A stretch of DNA of 64,000 nucleotides from Sphingobacterium corticibacterium (lineage in GTDB: Bacteria > Bacteroidota > Bacteroidia > Sphingobacteriales > Sphingobacteriaceae), in assembly GCF_004208525.1 (NCBI RefSeq), contig NZ_SGIT01000001.1, forward strand, positions 558,001 to 622,000, given 5' to 3'. The translations under genes were made by a program, and so were the position numbers. Positions 45,491 to 55,567 of the stretch are shown here, piece by piece. The notes beneath the pieces are model-generated. The model saw nothing but the letters and a program-made list of their open reading frames with translations, had not been told where the DNA came from and did not search any database. Positions within the stretch are counted from its first letter, which is position 1. Each line of letters starts with the position of its first letter.

Positions 45491-47011
45491 ATGGCGATCA
45501 TCGGAGAAATTATCAAGCGCGTAATTGACGTGAATGGATTGATTAATAAGGATTCGACACCTTGGGAAGCCCAGAAGCAAGTTCTATTGGATTTGCTGGA
45601 TGTCGCGAAAAATACAGCTTTTGGAAGAAATTATAATTTTAGCGAGATACTTGCCGATCCAGATGTCGTTAAACAATTCCAACGCACAGTTCCAATATTC
45701 GACTATGACAAGCTACAGGCGGCGTGGTGGCATTATCTACATGAAGGGCATCAGAATGTGACATGGCCGGGAGGACAACGCTATTTTGCCATGAGCAGTG
45801 GGACTACCAGCAATAGTAAGGCTATTCCCGTGACAGATGACATGTTGAATTCCATCAAAAAGGCAGGAATACAACAGATATTAAGCTTGAAGAATTTTGA
45901 TCTTCCAAGCGATTTTTTTGAAAAAGATATCATGATGTTAGGCAGTAGCACGAAGCTTGTGGAGCACAATGGGTTTTTGGAAGGCGAAATCAGCGGTATA
46001 TCGGCTGCTAATCTGCCTGTATGGTTTCGGAGATTCTACAAGCCTGGTAAAAAAATAGCGGATAGCAAAGATTGGGACGAGCGTCTGCATAAGATAGTGC
46101 GCGCGGCAAAGAAATGGGATATCGGAAGCATGACTGGTATCCCCTCGTGGTCGGAAATTTTGATTAAAGAAATCATCCATCAGAATAAGGCGGATACGAT
46201 ACATGACATTTGGCCTAACCTACAAGTATACAGCACCGGCGGGGTGGCTTTCGGTCCTTACCGTAAGAGCTTTGAAAAGCTATTTGCAAAGCCCATGATT
46301 TATATAGACACCTATTTGGCGTCAGAAGGTTATTTGGCAACCCAGAAGCGACCAGACACCGACTCCATGGCACTCATTACCAACAATGGTATTTTCTTTG
46401 AGTTTGTTCCTTTCACGTCTGATAATATGGATGAGGAAGGATGTGTAAAACAACATGCGCCCACGTTAACGATTCAAGACGTGGAAGAGGATGTCGAATA
46501 TGTATTATTAATTTCTACTGTAGCAGGTGCTTGGCGTTATATGATAGGAGACACGGTTGTTGTCACAGATAAAGAGCGTGCAGAAATTATTATCAGCGGA
46601 CGTACAAAACATTTTCTCAATGTGGTTGGTGAACAGCTGTCCGTGCATCAAATGAACCAGGCAATTCAAAAATTGCAAAAGCAGTTTGGCTTAGAAATCC
46701 GAGAGTTTACCGTTGCCTCTATTCGCAGGAGTGAACACTATATCAATAAATGGTATCTTGGAGCAGATCAAGCATATCCGGTCTCTATGGAAATTACGGA
46801 GGCATTCGATGCGGCATTGCAAGAAAACAATAAAAATTATACCGTCGCGAGGCGCCAGACACTAGACGGCATAGAAGTGGAAATTATACCAATAACGCAC
46901 TTTCATCAGTGGAGTGAACGTTATAAAAAGTTAGGTGGGCAGACCAAAATACCACGTGTTATGAATGCGGAAGATTTTAAAGCATTCGAGGCTTTCATAA
47001 GGGAATTGTGA
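45491..47011 (+). CDS. GH3 family acyl-adenylate/amide synthetase-like protein
   Basis: A 506-residue protein of the GH3 (auxin-responsive promoter) family, members of the adenylate-forming superfamily. Y-F-A-M-S-S-G-T-T-S-N-S-K-A-I-P-V is the ATP/AMP-binding loop near residue 95. Y-S-T-G-G-V-A-F-G-P-Y and Y-M-I-G-D-T-V-V are later motifs. Plant GH3 enzymes conjugate amino acids to hormones; the role of the Bacteroidota members is not known. The frame is open from 45395, but ATG 45491 (M-A-I-I-G-E-I-I-K-R) is the usual start. Confidence 0.88.
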   Translation: MAIIGEIIKRVIDVNGLINKDSTPWEAQKQVLLDLLDVAKNTAFGRNYNFSEILADPDVVKQFQRTVPIFDYDKLQAAWWHYLHEGHQNVTWPGGQRYFAMSSGTTSNSKAIPVTDDMLNSIKKAGIQQILSLKNFDLPSDFFEKDIMMLGSSTKLVEHNGFLEGEISGISAANLPVWFRRFYKPGKKIADSKDWDERLHKIVRAAKKWDIGSMTGIPSWSEILIKEIIHQNKADTIHDIWPNLQVYSTGGVAFGPYRKSFEKLFAKPMIYIDTYLASEGYLATQKRPDTDSMALITNNGIFFEFVPFTSDNMDEEGCVKQHAPTLTIQDVEEDVEYVLLISTVAGAWRYMIGDTVVVTDKERAEIIISGRTKHFLNVVGEQLSVHQMNQAIQKLQKQFGLEIREFTVASIRRSEHYINKWYLGADQAYPVSMEITEAFDAALQENNKNYTVARRQTLDGIEVEIIPITHFHQWSERYKKLGGQTKIPRVMNAEDFKAFEAFIREL

Positions 47012-47025
47012 TAATCTATAATCAG

Positions 47026-47700
47026 TTAATTATCTTTTCCTTGTGTGCTTTGAGCTAATGCAGTTTCATCGGCTAAAAGTTCCTCTTTTTCCGGTTGCGT
47101 TTTCTTTTCCATTTCGGATACCAATTCTACTATATCATCTGGCGAAAGATAGAGACGGGCAATCTTTTCTTTATAACGGGAGGATAATTCACTGTGACCA
47201 AGGATAAATTTCTTGGTAGACAAAATATAGGAAGCCATGCCCCGGTTGACGGCAAACGTATCTGCTACGCGTTCAGCTTTGCGTATATACCGTTTGGATA
47301 ACCAATACAACAGCCCAAATCTCGCTACCCCCCACATTGTTCGCTGTTCGTAGTCCATGATATGACCTAGTTCATGTCCCAGCCATCCAATCAGTACGTC
47401 TTCCGGTAAATGGTGAATGGGCTCGATACTATGTGTAAGTTTAAATACAGGGTTAATTAAAATAGCATACGTACGTTTATTGCGGGATTGGAGTAATGTA
47501 CCTACTACGGGGCGTGCCGCCATCACCGATTTTTTAAGTTTTTGGCTAAATATAAACCGGATGTGTGTATGCGCTAATTCTGGATAGTGTGATAGCGCCG
47601 CGAGCACCAATTGCTCAATAACTTTGGGGATTTCCTTGTTTTTAGAAAATGCCCGTAACTGTCCATTTATCTTTGTTTCGGTATCGGTATAAATGCCCAT
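47026..47700 (-). CDS. Putative zinc metallopeptidase (HExxH)
   Basis: A 224-residue protein with W-L-G-H-E-L-G-H-I-M-D-Y-E, a zinc-binding H-E-x-x-H near residue 107, and a downstream E-R-V-A-D that could give the third ligand, as in M48-like gluzincins. A hydrophobic stretch (G-L-L-Y-W-L) lies between. No signal peptide is seen, and the C-terminus is acidic. A function in protein turnover is inferred; the target is unknown. Confidence 0.72.
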   Translation of the reverse strand: MGIYTDTETKINGQLRAFSKNKEIPKVIEQLVLAALSHYPELAHTHIRFIFSQKLKKSVMAARPVVGTLLQSRNKRTYAILINPVFKLTHSIEPIHHLPEDVLIGWLGHELGHIMDYEQRTMWGVARFGLLYWLSKRYIRKAERVADTFAVNRGMASYILSTKKFILGHSELSSRYKEKIARLYLSPDDIVELVSEMEKKTQPEKEELLADETALAQSTQGKDN

Positions 47701-47756
47701 AAGCTTTTTATCATAGTAACAAAGAGCGGCCGAAATTGTTGTCGATAAAATGATGG

Positions 47757-47784
47757 TATAAAAAAAGGAGCTTAAAGCTCCTTT
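47757..47784 (-). terminator. rpoN terminator, stop codon in the loop
   Basis: A perfect hairpin of 10-bp arms (47764-47773 and 47775-47784) ending in a T-run on the minus strand. The rpoN TAA lies at its apex, so the terminator overlaps the last codons. Confidence 0.75.
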
Positions 47785-49235
47785 CTTAGTCTTGCCACCG
47801 GAATATTCATCGCTTCCCGGTATTTAGCCACGGTGCGTCTGGCAATTGTATACCCTTTTTCTTTTAAGATTTCTGTTAATTTTTCATCTGCCAATGGTTT
47901 GCGCTTATCCTCGTTGGCAATGCATTCCTCTAATATTTTCTTTACTTCTTTATTGGAAACCTCCTCGCCCGAATCGGTTTGGATCGCTTCCGAAAAGAAA
48001 GATTTCAGCAGAAAAGTGCCAAATTCAGTCTGTACATATTTGGAATTGGCAACCCGTGATACAGTTGAAATATCCATTTCAATCTTGTCTGCTATATCTT
48101 TTAATATCATAGGTTTAAGTAGTCGCTCGTCGCCTGTTAGAAAATAATCGTATTGATATTCCATAATAGCATTCATGGTCTTCAATAACGTCTGTTGTCG
48201 CTGCTTAATAGCGTCTATAAACCATTTGGCAGAATCCAGTTTTTGTTTGACAAATTGTACGGCCTCTTTCATTTTTTTATCCGTCTTTTCTGCTTTTTCA
48301 TAGTGCTCAAACATCTCTTGGTAAGAACGGGATACACGTAACTCTGGGGCATTTCTTCCATTGAGTGTCAGATGGAGTATACCGTCGTTGTTCGTGATAT
48401 GGAAATCCGGAATGATATGGAGTTGTTTACCTGCTGAAGCACCGGAATCTCCAGGTTTTGGGTTTAATTTGAGAATCTCGTTGATGATATCCTTAAGTTC
48501 TTCTGAATTTACCCCCAATTGCTTTTCTATCTTGTCGTAATGTTTTTTGGTGAATTCATCAAGATAATTTTCAACAACTTTAATGGCTTGATTAATAATC
48601 GGATTATTTTGATCTTTCTTACGTAATTGTATAAGTAAACATTCCTGTAAATCACGTGCTCCGATACCAGCCGGTTCAAAATCTTGAATCACTTTTAATA
48701 TAGATTCTACTTCGGTTTCTTCGGCTATCACATTTTGCGAAAAAGCAAGATCATCAATCAGCGAAAGGATGGGGCGTCTTAAATAGCCATCATCGTCCAG
48801 ACTACCAATAATTTGTTGTCCAACAAGATAATCTTTATCTGATAAAGCAAGTAGATCCAATTGGTTTTGTAATGATTCGAAAAACGAATCTTGGACAGCT
48901 ATCGGAATCTCTTTTCTGTCTTCATCATCGTCACTTCCATAATTGGTCGAATAATCGTTGTAATCATCTTCTTGGATATATTCATCTACACTAAATTCTT
49001 CATCGAAATCGCTTTCTTTGTTTTCGAAATTCTCGTCCGGATCATGATCTGGGTATTCCTCAACGGGATCATTCATATTCGTTAAGCTTCCATCCTCCAA
49101 CGCAGGGTTTTCCTCTAATTCCTCTTTGATACGAGCATCCAGAGAAACTGTGGGCACCTGTAGCAGTTTGATAAACTGAATTTGTTGCGGAGAGAGTTTC
49201 TGTAATAATTTTTGCTGTAATGTCTGTTTTAACAT
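47772..49235 (-). CDS. rpoN: RNA polymerase sigma-54 factor
   Basis: A 487-residue sigma-54. Region I at the N-terminus is Gln/Leu-rich (L-K-Q-T-L-Q-Q-K-L-L-Q-K-L-S-P-Q-Q). Region II is acidic (about residues 55-110). The core-binding and HTH parts follow, and the C-terminal RpoN box A-R-R-T-V-A-K-Y-R-E is present, which recognises the -24 element. No enhancer-binding activator is encoded in the window, and I did not find a convincing -24/-12 site in front of the nearby amt gene. Confidence 0.96.
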   Translation of the reverse strand: MLKQTLQQKLLQKLSPQQIQFIKLLQVPTVSLDARIKEELEENPALEDGSLTNMNDPVEEYPDHDPDENFENKESDFDEEFSVDEYIQEDDYNDYSTNYGSDDDEDRKEIPIAVQDSFFESLQNQLDLLALSDKDYLVGQQIIGSLDDDGYLRRPILSLIDDLAFSQNVIAEETEVESILKVIQDFEPAGIGARDLQECLLIQLRKKDQNNPIINQAIKVVENYLDEFTKKHYDKIEKQLGVNSEELKDIINEILKLNPKPGDSGASAGKQLHIIPDFHITNNDGILHLTLNGRNAPELRVSRSYQEMFEHYEKAEKTDKKMKEAVQFVKQKLDSAKWFIDAIKQRQQTLLKTMNAIMEYQYDYFLTGDERLLKPMILKDIADKIEMDISTVSRVANSKYVQTEFGTFLLKSFFSEAIQTDSGEEVSNKEVKKILEECIANEDKRKPLADEKLTEILKEKGYTIARRTVAKYREAMNIPVARLRKEL

Positions 49236-49460
49236 GCTCTATGCTTCTTTGCATGGTAAAAATACTTAAATAAATCAGAAAACTAAAGTATACAATAACG
49301 GGTTGATCTAAAATAGGTATAATTATTGATAGCGCGTTTGGTATCGATATGGGATTTACGTCTATACTTTAAATGTTAAAATACGTTAATTTCAAAAGCG
49401 AGAATCTGTTTTTTTATCTTGTGTAGCTGTTTTTAGAAAAACAATTTCCATATTTACCGT

Positions 49461-51791
49461 ATGTTTAAAAGGGTTAAAAGCAAAGTCGTCCGCTATTTTT
49501 TGATAGTGGTTTATAGCCTTATTCTAGTGGTATGTGCTGTGCAGTTAAACTTCTTATGGCTGTTTGGGTATTCGCCAACCAAAAAAGACATTGTTCTGCC
49601 TACGCTCCATATTTCGTCAGAACTATACACCGCGGATTCCGTATTGATAGGACGGTATTTTGAGGAGGATAGAGATCCTGTGGACTATGATAGCATTTCA
49701 GAAAACATATTAAACGCTCTTGTTGCTACGGAAGACGTTCGTTTTTATAAGCATAATGGAGTAGATTTTATTGGTTTGTTTTCCAGTGCTGTATCCACCT
49801 TAAGAGGCGATAAGCGAGGTGGAAGTACCATTACACAACAGCTTGCCAAGAACCTATACCGAACACGATATAATCAATCTCAGGGTTTACTCGGCCACAT
49901 TCCAGGCTTGCGTATGGGCGTGACGAAATTTAAAGAATGGATGACCGCTTATAAACTGGAAAGCAAATACGAAAAAAACGAGATTATTACCATGTATCTA
50001 AATACCGTATCGTTTAGTAATAATGCTTATGGTATTAAATCTGCTTCATTACGCTATTTCAATAAGCAGCCTAATGCACTATCTGCTGCCGAATCGGCTG
50101 TGTTGATCGGAATGTTAAAGGGAACAACACTCTATAACCCGATCCGTAATCCGGATAAATCAATAGAACGCAGAAATATTGTATTGAGACAGATGCAGAA
50201 AGAGGGGTATATCAGCAAAGAGCAATATCAATCATTTTCCAAAGAACCATTAGATCTGAACGTCAATAATCCTGAACGAGGAGGTACGAATGATTCTTAT
50301 CTGCGGACAGCTGTCGAAAAATGGCTTGAAAAGTGGAGTGAGGAAAAGGGGATTGATATTTATACAGCTGGTTTAAAAATTTATACAACCATCGATTCTC
50401 GTATGCAGCAATTGGCCGAGGAAACAATCGTTAAGCAAATGAAGGGGTTGCAAGAGCGATTAGATAATACTTGGCGAAATGAGGAACCGTGGCGAGATAA
50501 GAGCGGGGCAATAATTCCTGGTTTTTTAGAAGACAAAGCGCGAAAGTTACCGATCTTTGCCGCATTGATGGAGCAACATAAGGGAGACGAAGAAAAGGTA
50601 TTTCAACTTTTGCAAGAACCCAAAAAAATGAAAATTTTTACTTGGGAAGGAGATGAGGAAGTCGAAATGTCGACGATGGACTCTTTGAAACATTACGTGA
50701 GTATGTTGAATACCGGGATGATGGCCATGGATCCTTACAACGGCAAGATTAAGGTATGGATAGGGGGAATCAACCATCGTTATTATAAATTCGATCACGT
50801 AAATCAGGCAAAGCGACAAGCGGGATCTACTTTTAAGCCTTTTGTTTACTTAACAGCGTTGGAAAATGGTATGGAGCCGTGTGATAAATATGAAGATAAG
50901 CCTGTGCGATTAGATTTTGTAAATAAACAGGGTGAAAAAGAGGTTTGGGAACCTAAAAATGCGGATTGGAGTTTTTCTTATCGTAACATGTCGCTTCGTT
51001 GGGCAATGGCTCGTTCTTTAAATACGATAACGGCGCAGATAACACGGGATGTGGGCTGGGATAAAATTGTGGAAACCGCGCATCGCTGTGGAATTGAGAG
51101 CCATTTGGAATCCGTGCCTTCTGTAGGGTTAGGCTCGAACGATGTATCTGTGTTTGAAATGGTAAATGCTTATGCGACGTTTATGAATGAGGGTAAGCGG
51201 ATAGAGCCCGTCTTGGTGTCTGAAATTTATGATAATAGCGGAAAGCAGATTGCATCTTTCCAAACAACGGAAAAGCAAGTTGTGGATCCAGAAAATGCTT
51301 GGTTAATGACGTATATGTTGCGGGGTACGATCGAAGAACCGGAAGGAACCTCGCAAGCATTATGGGAATGGGATCTATTTGGTCATGAGAATCAAATCGG
51401 AGGGAAAACAGGTACTTCATCTGATTACGTGGACGGATGGTATATGGGGGTTACAAAAGATTTAGTTGCAGGTGTTTGGGTGGGGTGTGATGAACAAAGT
51501 ATTCGTTTTAAAAGTTCGCAGACAGGAGAGGGATCTAAAACGGCTTTGCCGATTTACGCTACTTTTATGGAAGAACTCTATAGACAACCGGAACTAGGAG
51601 TGACCAAAGGAAAATTTCCAGACCCGAAAGTGGAGATTAATAAAAAATATAATTGTCCTAGTCCACGGATTCGGATAGAGGTGCCAAGTGATAGTACAGC
51701 AGTAGAATTGGATATCGAAGATAATGGAACGGAAATCTCGTTAACATTGCCAGAAGTAGAGGATACGGAAAGAAAAGAAATAGAAAGATAA
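49461..51791 (+). CDS. Class A penicillin-binding protein 1A
   Basis: A 776-residue bifunctional peptidoglycan synthase. One N-terminal membrane anchor (about residues 10-32) is followed by a GT51 transglycosylase domain with A-T-E-D-V-R-F-Y-K-H-N-G-V-D and R-G-G-S-T-I-T-Q-Q-L-A-K-N-L. The transpeptidase domain has the S-x-x-K (A-G-S-T-F-K-P-F), S-x-N (R-S-L-N-T) and K-T-G-T motifs. It lies upstream of the peptidase/propeller/barrel gene, with a 22-codon frame between them. Confidence 0.95.
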   Translation: MFKRVKSKVVRYFLIVVYSLILVVCAVQLNFLWLFGYSPTKKDIVLPTLHISSELYTADSVLIGRYFEEDRDPVDYDSISENILNALVATEDVRFYKHNGVDFIGLFSSAVSTLRGDKRGGSTITQQLAKNLYRTRYNQSQGLLGHIPGLRMGVTKFKEWMTAYKLESKYEKNEIITMYLNTVSFSNNAYGIKSASLRYFNKQPNALSAAESAVLIGMLKGTTLYNPIRNPDKSIERRNIVLRQMQKEGYISKEQYQSFSKEPLDLNVNNPERGGTNDSYLRTAVEKWLEKWSEEKGIDIYTAGLKIYTTIDSRMQQLAEETIVKQMKGLQERLDNTWRNEEPWRDKSGAIIPGFLEDKARKLPIFAALMEQHKGDEEKVFQLLQEPKKMKIFTWEGDEEVEMSTMDSLKHYVSMLNTGMMAMDPYNGKIKVWIGGINHRYYKFDHVNQAKRQAGSTFKPFVYLTALENGMEPCDKYEDKPVRLDFVNKQGEKEVWEPKNADWSFSYRNMSLRWAMARSLNTITAQITRDVGWDKIVETAHRCGIESHLESVPSVGLGSNDVSVFEMVNAYATFMNEGKRIEPVLVSEIYDNSGKQIASFQTTEKQVVDPENAWLMTYMLRGTIEEPEGTSQALWEWDLFGHENQIGGKTGTSSDYVDGWYMGVTKDLVAGVWVGCDEQSIRFKSSQTGEGSKTALPIYATFMEELYRQPELGVTKGKFPDPKVEINKKYNCPSPRIRIEVPSDSTAVELDIEDNGTEISLTLPEVEDTERKEIER

Positions 51792-51795
51792 TTTG

Positions 51796-51803
51796 TATTT
51801 TTG
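51796..51803 (+). promoter_or_regulatory. Candidate -7 box after PBP1A
   Basis: TATTTTTG fits TAnnTTTG, starting 5 bp past the PBP1A stop. No clear -33 partner. It would place a 22-codon frame at the 5' end of the next transcript. Confidence 0.35.
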
Positions 51804-51824
51804 AGAAAAGACTAATCTTTAATT

Positions 51825-51893
51825 ATGAAATACCCACGTTTAGAAAACACCAACGCCGATGAAAATAATCTGGGTATTCCATATGGCCATTGA
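51825..51893 (+). CDS. Possible 22-residue leader-type small ORF
   Basis: ATG 51825 opens a 22-codon frame (M-K-Y-P-R-L-E-N-T-N, then an acidic middle and I-P-Y-G-H) ending at TGA 51893. It lies 21 bp past a -7 box and 72 bp before the long gene's preferred start. It shares only ATGAAATA with the alternative start at 51912. No homologue is recognised; it may be chance. Confidence 0.2.
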   Translation: MKYPRLENTNADENNLGIPYGH

Positions 51894-51965
51894 AAGAAAA
51901 ATTATTTACATATGAAATATTCATCTCCACATCGGACGATTAAAAAGCAGATTCAAAGTGAGGAT

Positions 51966-54900
51966 ATGTGTGTTAAGAAGTGTTTGACAAGAATTAAGCA
52001 GGCGATCGCAGTGATGGTGCTATTATTGCTGATGCCCCATATTGCTTCGGCGCAATATTTTGGCCAGAATAAAATGCGTTATAAAAAGCTGGATTTTAAT
52101 GTGAAGGAAACACCGCATTTTGAAATGTATAGTTATCTTAAAAACGATAGCATGATGACGTGGTTGGCGAAAGAATCAGAAGTGTGGTACAATATGCATC
52201 AGCAAGTCTTTCAAGATACTTTTTTGCGTAAAAACCCGCTTATTATTTATAACAATCATCCGGAGTTCCAACAAACTACCGCCATATCGGGTGAAATATC
52301 TGTTGGTACAGGAGGTGTGACGGAAGCGTTTAAACAGCGCGTGGTGATGCCAATCATGCAGATTAATCACCAAACAAGACACGTATTGGGACACGAAATG
52401 GTGCACGCTTTCCAGTTCCGTATGTTGATGGAGGGAAGAGATACCACACGTTTGGAAAATGTTGGAAATATCCCGTTGTGGATGGTGGAGGGAATGGCGG
52501 AGTACCTGTCTATCGGGAAAAAAGACGCCTTTACAGCGATGTGGATGCGGGATGCGTATGCCCGCAATGATATTCCATCGTTAAGGCAGTTGACAGAACA
52601 GTCATATAATTATTTCCCTTACCGTTATGGTCAGGCTTTTTTAGCATACATTGGTGCTACGTATGGCGATACGGTCATTATGCCGATGTTTATGGAGACG
52701 GCGAAATATGGCTATGAGATGGGAATACGTCGTGTTTTTGGTTATGATGCGCAAACCATGTCGACCTTATGGCGAAACTCGATGGAATCTACTTTTAAAG
52801 CGTTAAATAAAGATACGACTTCGCGACCTATCGGGCAGGCCTTAATTACGCCGAAGAATGCAGGTCGTATGAACGTGGCGCCGGCAATTTCTCCGGATGG
52901 ACGTTTAGTGGCGTTTATGTCGGAAAAGGATCTTTTCGGTATCGATCTGTTTTTGGCAGATGCACAAACAGGTAAGATATTGCGGAAGTTGGGAAGTCGA
53001 ACAACGAATCAAGATATCGATGAGTTTAGCTATCTGGAATCTGCAGGAGATTTTTCAGCCGATAGCCGATATTTTGCTTTCAGTGTATTTAGTGAAGGGA
53101 AAAATAAATTGATGATCATCGATGTGCAGACGGGGAAAACCGTTGCGCTCGAATCTATGGGCGATATTGTGGAATTTACAAATATCAATTTTGCTCCTGA
53201 CGGCGACCACGTAGCATTTTCGGGATTAAAAGAAGGACAAAGTGATATTTATAGCTATAACTTCAAGACAAAGGAATTGGAGCAATTGACGAATGATAAA
53301 TATTCTGATTTCCAACCTAGTTTTTCGCCTGATGGAAAAACGATTGTTTTCAGTACAGATAGAATGTCATTGGAAAGTGCTTCGCGTTCTGTCGATATTC
53401 CGATGGGGATGGCAATGATTGATGTGGCTACAAAGAAAGTAACAGCTATCGATATTTTTCCGGGGGCAAACAATCTAAATCCACATTTTTCAGGGGATGG
53501 AAGGCACATTTATTTCTTATCCAATGGAGATGGTTACCGCAATATGTTCCGCTATTCGCGGGAAGAAGGAGTAGTGGAGCGGCTTACCGATTACTTTACG
53601 GGTATTAGTGGCATTACAGAATATTCACCCGCGATGAGTATATCGCGCAATGATGATATTGTGTACTCTTATTTTAAAGGTAATCAATACAGTATTTATA
53701 AAGCAAATGCGTCAGATTTTGAGCCTGAAGTGGTAGACGCCGGCGCTTCTGACTTTACGGCGGCAATGTTACCGCCAAATGTAGATCGTGGTGTCAATGT
53801 GGTCAATACAAATTTGCAAAACTTTAATGCCTATCGACGTATTAATGAATCCATGATACGACCGGTGCCTTATCGTTCGAAATTTAAACTTGACTATTTA
53901 GCGAATTCGGGTGTAGGAATGACTGTTGGCACGCGCTATGGAGCCGGAATGGCAGGTGGTATTTTTGGTATTTTCTCCGATATTCTCGGTTACAACCAGA
54001 TTTACTCTACTTTGAATATCAACGGAGAGGTACAGGATTTCGGTGGACAAGTGGCCTATGTAAACCAACGAAGCCGCTGGAATTGGGGTGGGTCGTTTTC
54101 ACATATTCCTTATCGTAGTGGGTTTCGGATGTATGAAATGGATGATTTAGGTAGGGGACCTGAACTGGTACTTAGTGACTACATCATCCGCCAATTTGAG
54201 ACGCAATTCGATGCCTTCGTAGCTTATCCATTTAATAGGCATCATCGGTTCGAAATCGGCGGAGCGTTGGCTCGTTATGGCTATAGTGTGGAAAAATGGC
54301 AACAGAGTTACTTCAGTTTTGGTTTCGTAGATCGTAAACGATTGTCTAATGAGGAGGCAATGGATTTACTTGGGTTTAGCTTGGATCCCCTCGTTATGCA
54401 ACAAATTAGTACGGCTTTTGTGGGCGATAATTCGATATTTGGTTTGACCGCTCCGTTGCAAGGGTTTCGCTACCGTTTGTCTGCTGGACAATATTTTGGT
54501 GATATTAACATGCGGGCTTATAATGTCGATTTACGACGTTATCTACGCTTTAAACCGGTGACAATAGCTGCACGGACTTACGCTTATATCCGTTCGGGAG
54601 ACGATGAAAATCGCTTACGGGGTAATTATATAGGTTATCCTTTTTTCGTTCGAGGTTACGACAATCTAAGCCGCGACCGCGTTGGGAATATTTCCTTTGA
54701 TGATTTAATGGGATCTCGCGTATTGGTGGGTAACTTTGAGGTTCGTTTACCGTTTACAGGACCGGAAAAACTTGCTGCCATAAAATCGGGTTTGTTGTTC
54801 TCTGACCTTAATCTCTTCTTTGATGCCGGATTGGCGTGGAATAATGGAAATAAAATTGTGAGCAATCTGGATAAAAAACCACGAGTTCAACAGCTTAATC

Positions 54901-55106
54901 CAGATGGGTCGCCAATGCTTGATCAAAATGGAATGCCTGTTTACGGCTATGATAGAAATTACCGTGTGCCGGTGTTTAGTGCAGGTATATCCATGCGGGT
55001 CAATTTATTTGGAGCTATGATTCTCGAACCCTATTATGCCATACCGTTCGTGTCGTCGAGAACGAAATTTGGTACATTTGGATTAAACTTCATGCCGGGC
55101 TGGTAG
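51966..55106 (+). CDS. Peptidase-like / TolB-propeller / Omp85-type outer-membrane protein
   Basis: A 1046-residue fusion. A Sec signal peptide ends at A-S-A-Q. A gluzincin-like domain has V-L-G-H-E-M-V-H-A-F near residue 143 and M-V-E-G-M-A-E-Y for the third ligand. A beta-propeller of TolB/PD40 repeats (I-S-P-D-G-R-L-V-A-F, F-S-A-D-S-R-Y-F-A-F, F-S-P-D-G-K-T-I-V-F) covers roughly residues 290-600. The C-terminal 400 residues look like a surface-antigen (Omp85/BamA-type) barrel ending in G-W. The substrate is unknown. ATG 51966 follows a GTGAGG; ATG 51912 is an alternative. Confidence 0.82.
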   Translation: MCVKKCLTRIKQAIAVMVLLLLMPHIASAQYFGQNKMRYKKLDFNVKETPHFEMYSYLKNDSMMTWLAKESEVWYNMHQQVFQDTFLRKNPLIIYNNHPEFQQTTAISGEISVGTGGVTEAFKQRVVMPIMQINHQTRHVLGHEMVHAFQFRMLMEGRDTTRLENVGNIPLWMVEGMAEYLSIGKKDAFTAMWMRDAYARNDIPSLRQLTEQSYNYFPYRYGQAFLAYIGATYGDTVIMPMFMETAKYGYEMGIRRVFGYDAQTMSTLWRNSMESTFKALNKDTTSRPIGQALITPKNAGRMNVAPAISPDGRLVAFMSEKDLFGIDLFLADAQTGKILRKLGSRTTNQDIDEFSYLESAGDFSADSRYFAFSVFSEGKNKLMIIDVQTGKTVALESMGDIVEFTNINFAPDGDHVAFSGLKEGQSDIYSYNFKTKELEQLTNDKYSDFQPSFSPDGKTIVFSTDRMSLESASRSVDIPMGMAMIDVATKKVTAIDIFPGANNLNPHFSGDGRHIYFLSNGDGYRNMFRYSREEGVVERLTDYFTGISGITEYSPAMSISRNDDIVYSYFKGNQYSIYKANASDFEPEVVDAGASDFTAAMLPPNVDRGVNVVNTNLQNFNAYRRINESMIRPVPYRSKFKLDYLANSGVGMTVGTRYGAGMAGGIFGIFSDILGYNQIYSTLNINGEVQDFGGQVAYVNQRSRWNWGGSFSHIPYRSGFRMYEMDDLGRGPELVLSDYIIRQFETQFDAFVAYPFNRHHRFEIGGALARYGYSVEKWQQSYFSFGFVDRKRLSNEEAMDLLGFSLDPLVMQQISTAFVGDNSIFGLTAPLQGFRYRLSAGQYFGDINMRAYNVDLRRYLRFKPVTIAARTYAYIRSGDDENRLRGNYIGYPFFVRGYDNLSRDRVGNISFDDLMGSRVLVGNFEVRLPFTGPEKLAAIKSGLLFSDLNLFFDAGLAWNNGNKIVSNLDKKPRVQQLNPDGSPMLDQNGMPVYGYDRNYRVPVFSAGISMRVNLFGAMILEPYYAIPFVSSRTKFGTFGLNFMPGW

Positions 55107-55153
55107 TCCAACAAGAAGATGTGCGGATAGATTAGTGTTTAAGAAAGGTTGTT

Positions 55154-55194
55154 AAAGGTCGTTGTTTATGATTTAAGCATAAACAACGACTTTT
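55154..55194. terminator. Bidirectional terminator
   Basis: A 13-bp stem (55158-55170 with 55178-55190), extended by AAA/TTT on both sides, serves both converging genes. The stop codon of the GIY-YIG gene is in the loop. Confidence 0.8.
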
Positions 55195-55502
55195 TTATGC
55201 TCTATTTTATCTCGATAAGCTGGAGAGATGTTAAGATTGAGCCAATTTGGGTTTTTTAGACGAATAAGTTTTTCCCGTTGCATCCGGGTAAAGTGGCGTA
55301 ATGTGTTGTGATACGAAAGTGCCATTTCTCTGCTTTCGAATAATTCCATATAAACTACATTACTTAGTTTCGGTGAACTGCCAAATAAAACGGAAGATGT
55401 GTGATGTATCTCCTGTAAGCGAGTAGGCATATCGGTGCAGTATCCAACTTCGAGATATGCGCGGTTGCTATTCGTGATAATATATACGATATGTGTTTCC
55501 AT
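55173..55502 (-). CDS. Degenerate GIY-YIG superfamily protein
   Basis: A 109-residue single-domain protein. T-H-I-V-Y-I-I-T-N-S-N at the start and Y-L-E-V-G-Y-C replace the usual Y-V-Y-I-L and Y-I-G-x-T. M-P-T-R-L-Q-E-I-H-H supplies the catalytic-type Arg, and L-F-E-S-R-E-M-A-L the Glu. The G-I-Y and Y-I-G triplets themselves are not intact, so nuclease activity is uncertain. It is divergent from the XRE-S24 repressor across 110 bp that contain a palindromic operator, which suggests regulation by that repressor. Confidence 0.75.
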   Translation of the reverse strand: METHIVYIITNSNRAYLEVGYCTDMPTRLQEIHHTSSVLFGSSPKLSNVVYMELFESREMALSYHNTLRHFTRMQREKLIRLKNPNWLNLNISPAYRDKIEHKKVVVYA

Positions 55503-55567
55503 GTTAATTAATCTTATGTACTAATAAATTTGGTTGTGTAAATATTAATTGCTAATTTTATTGGCAC

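Noticed and set aside
55173..55502. Homing endonuclease
   Set aside because: It is a free-standing short protein with degenerate GIY-YIG motifs, with no intron or intein context; the repressor-linked promoter explains it better.
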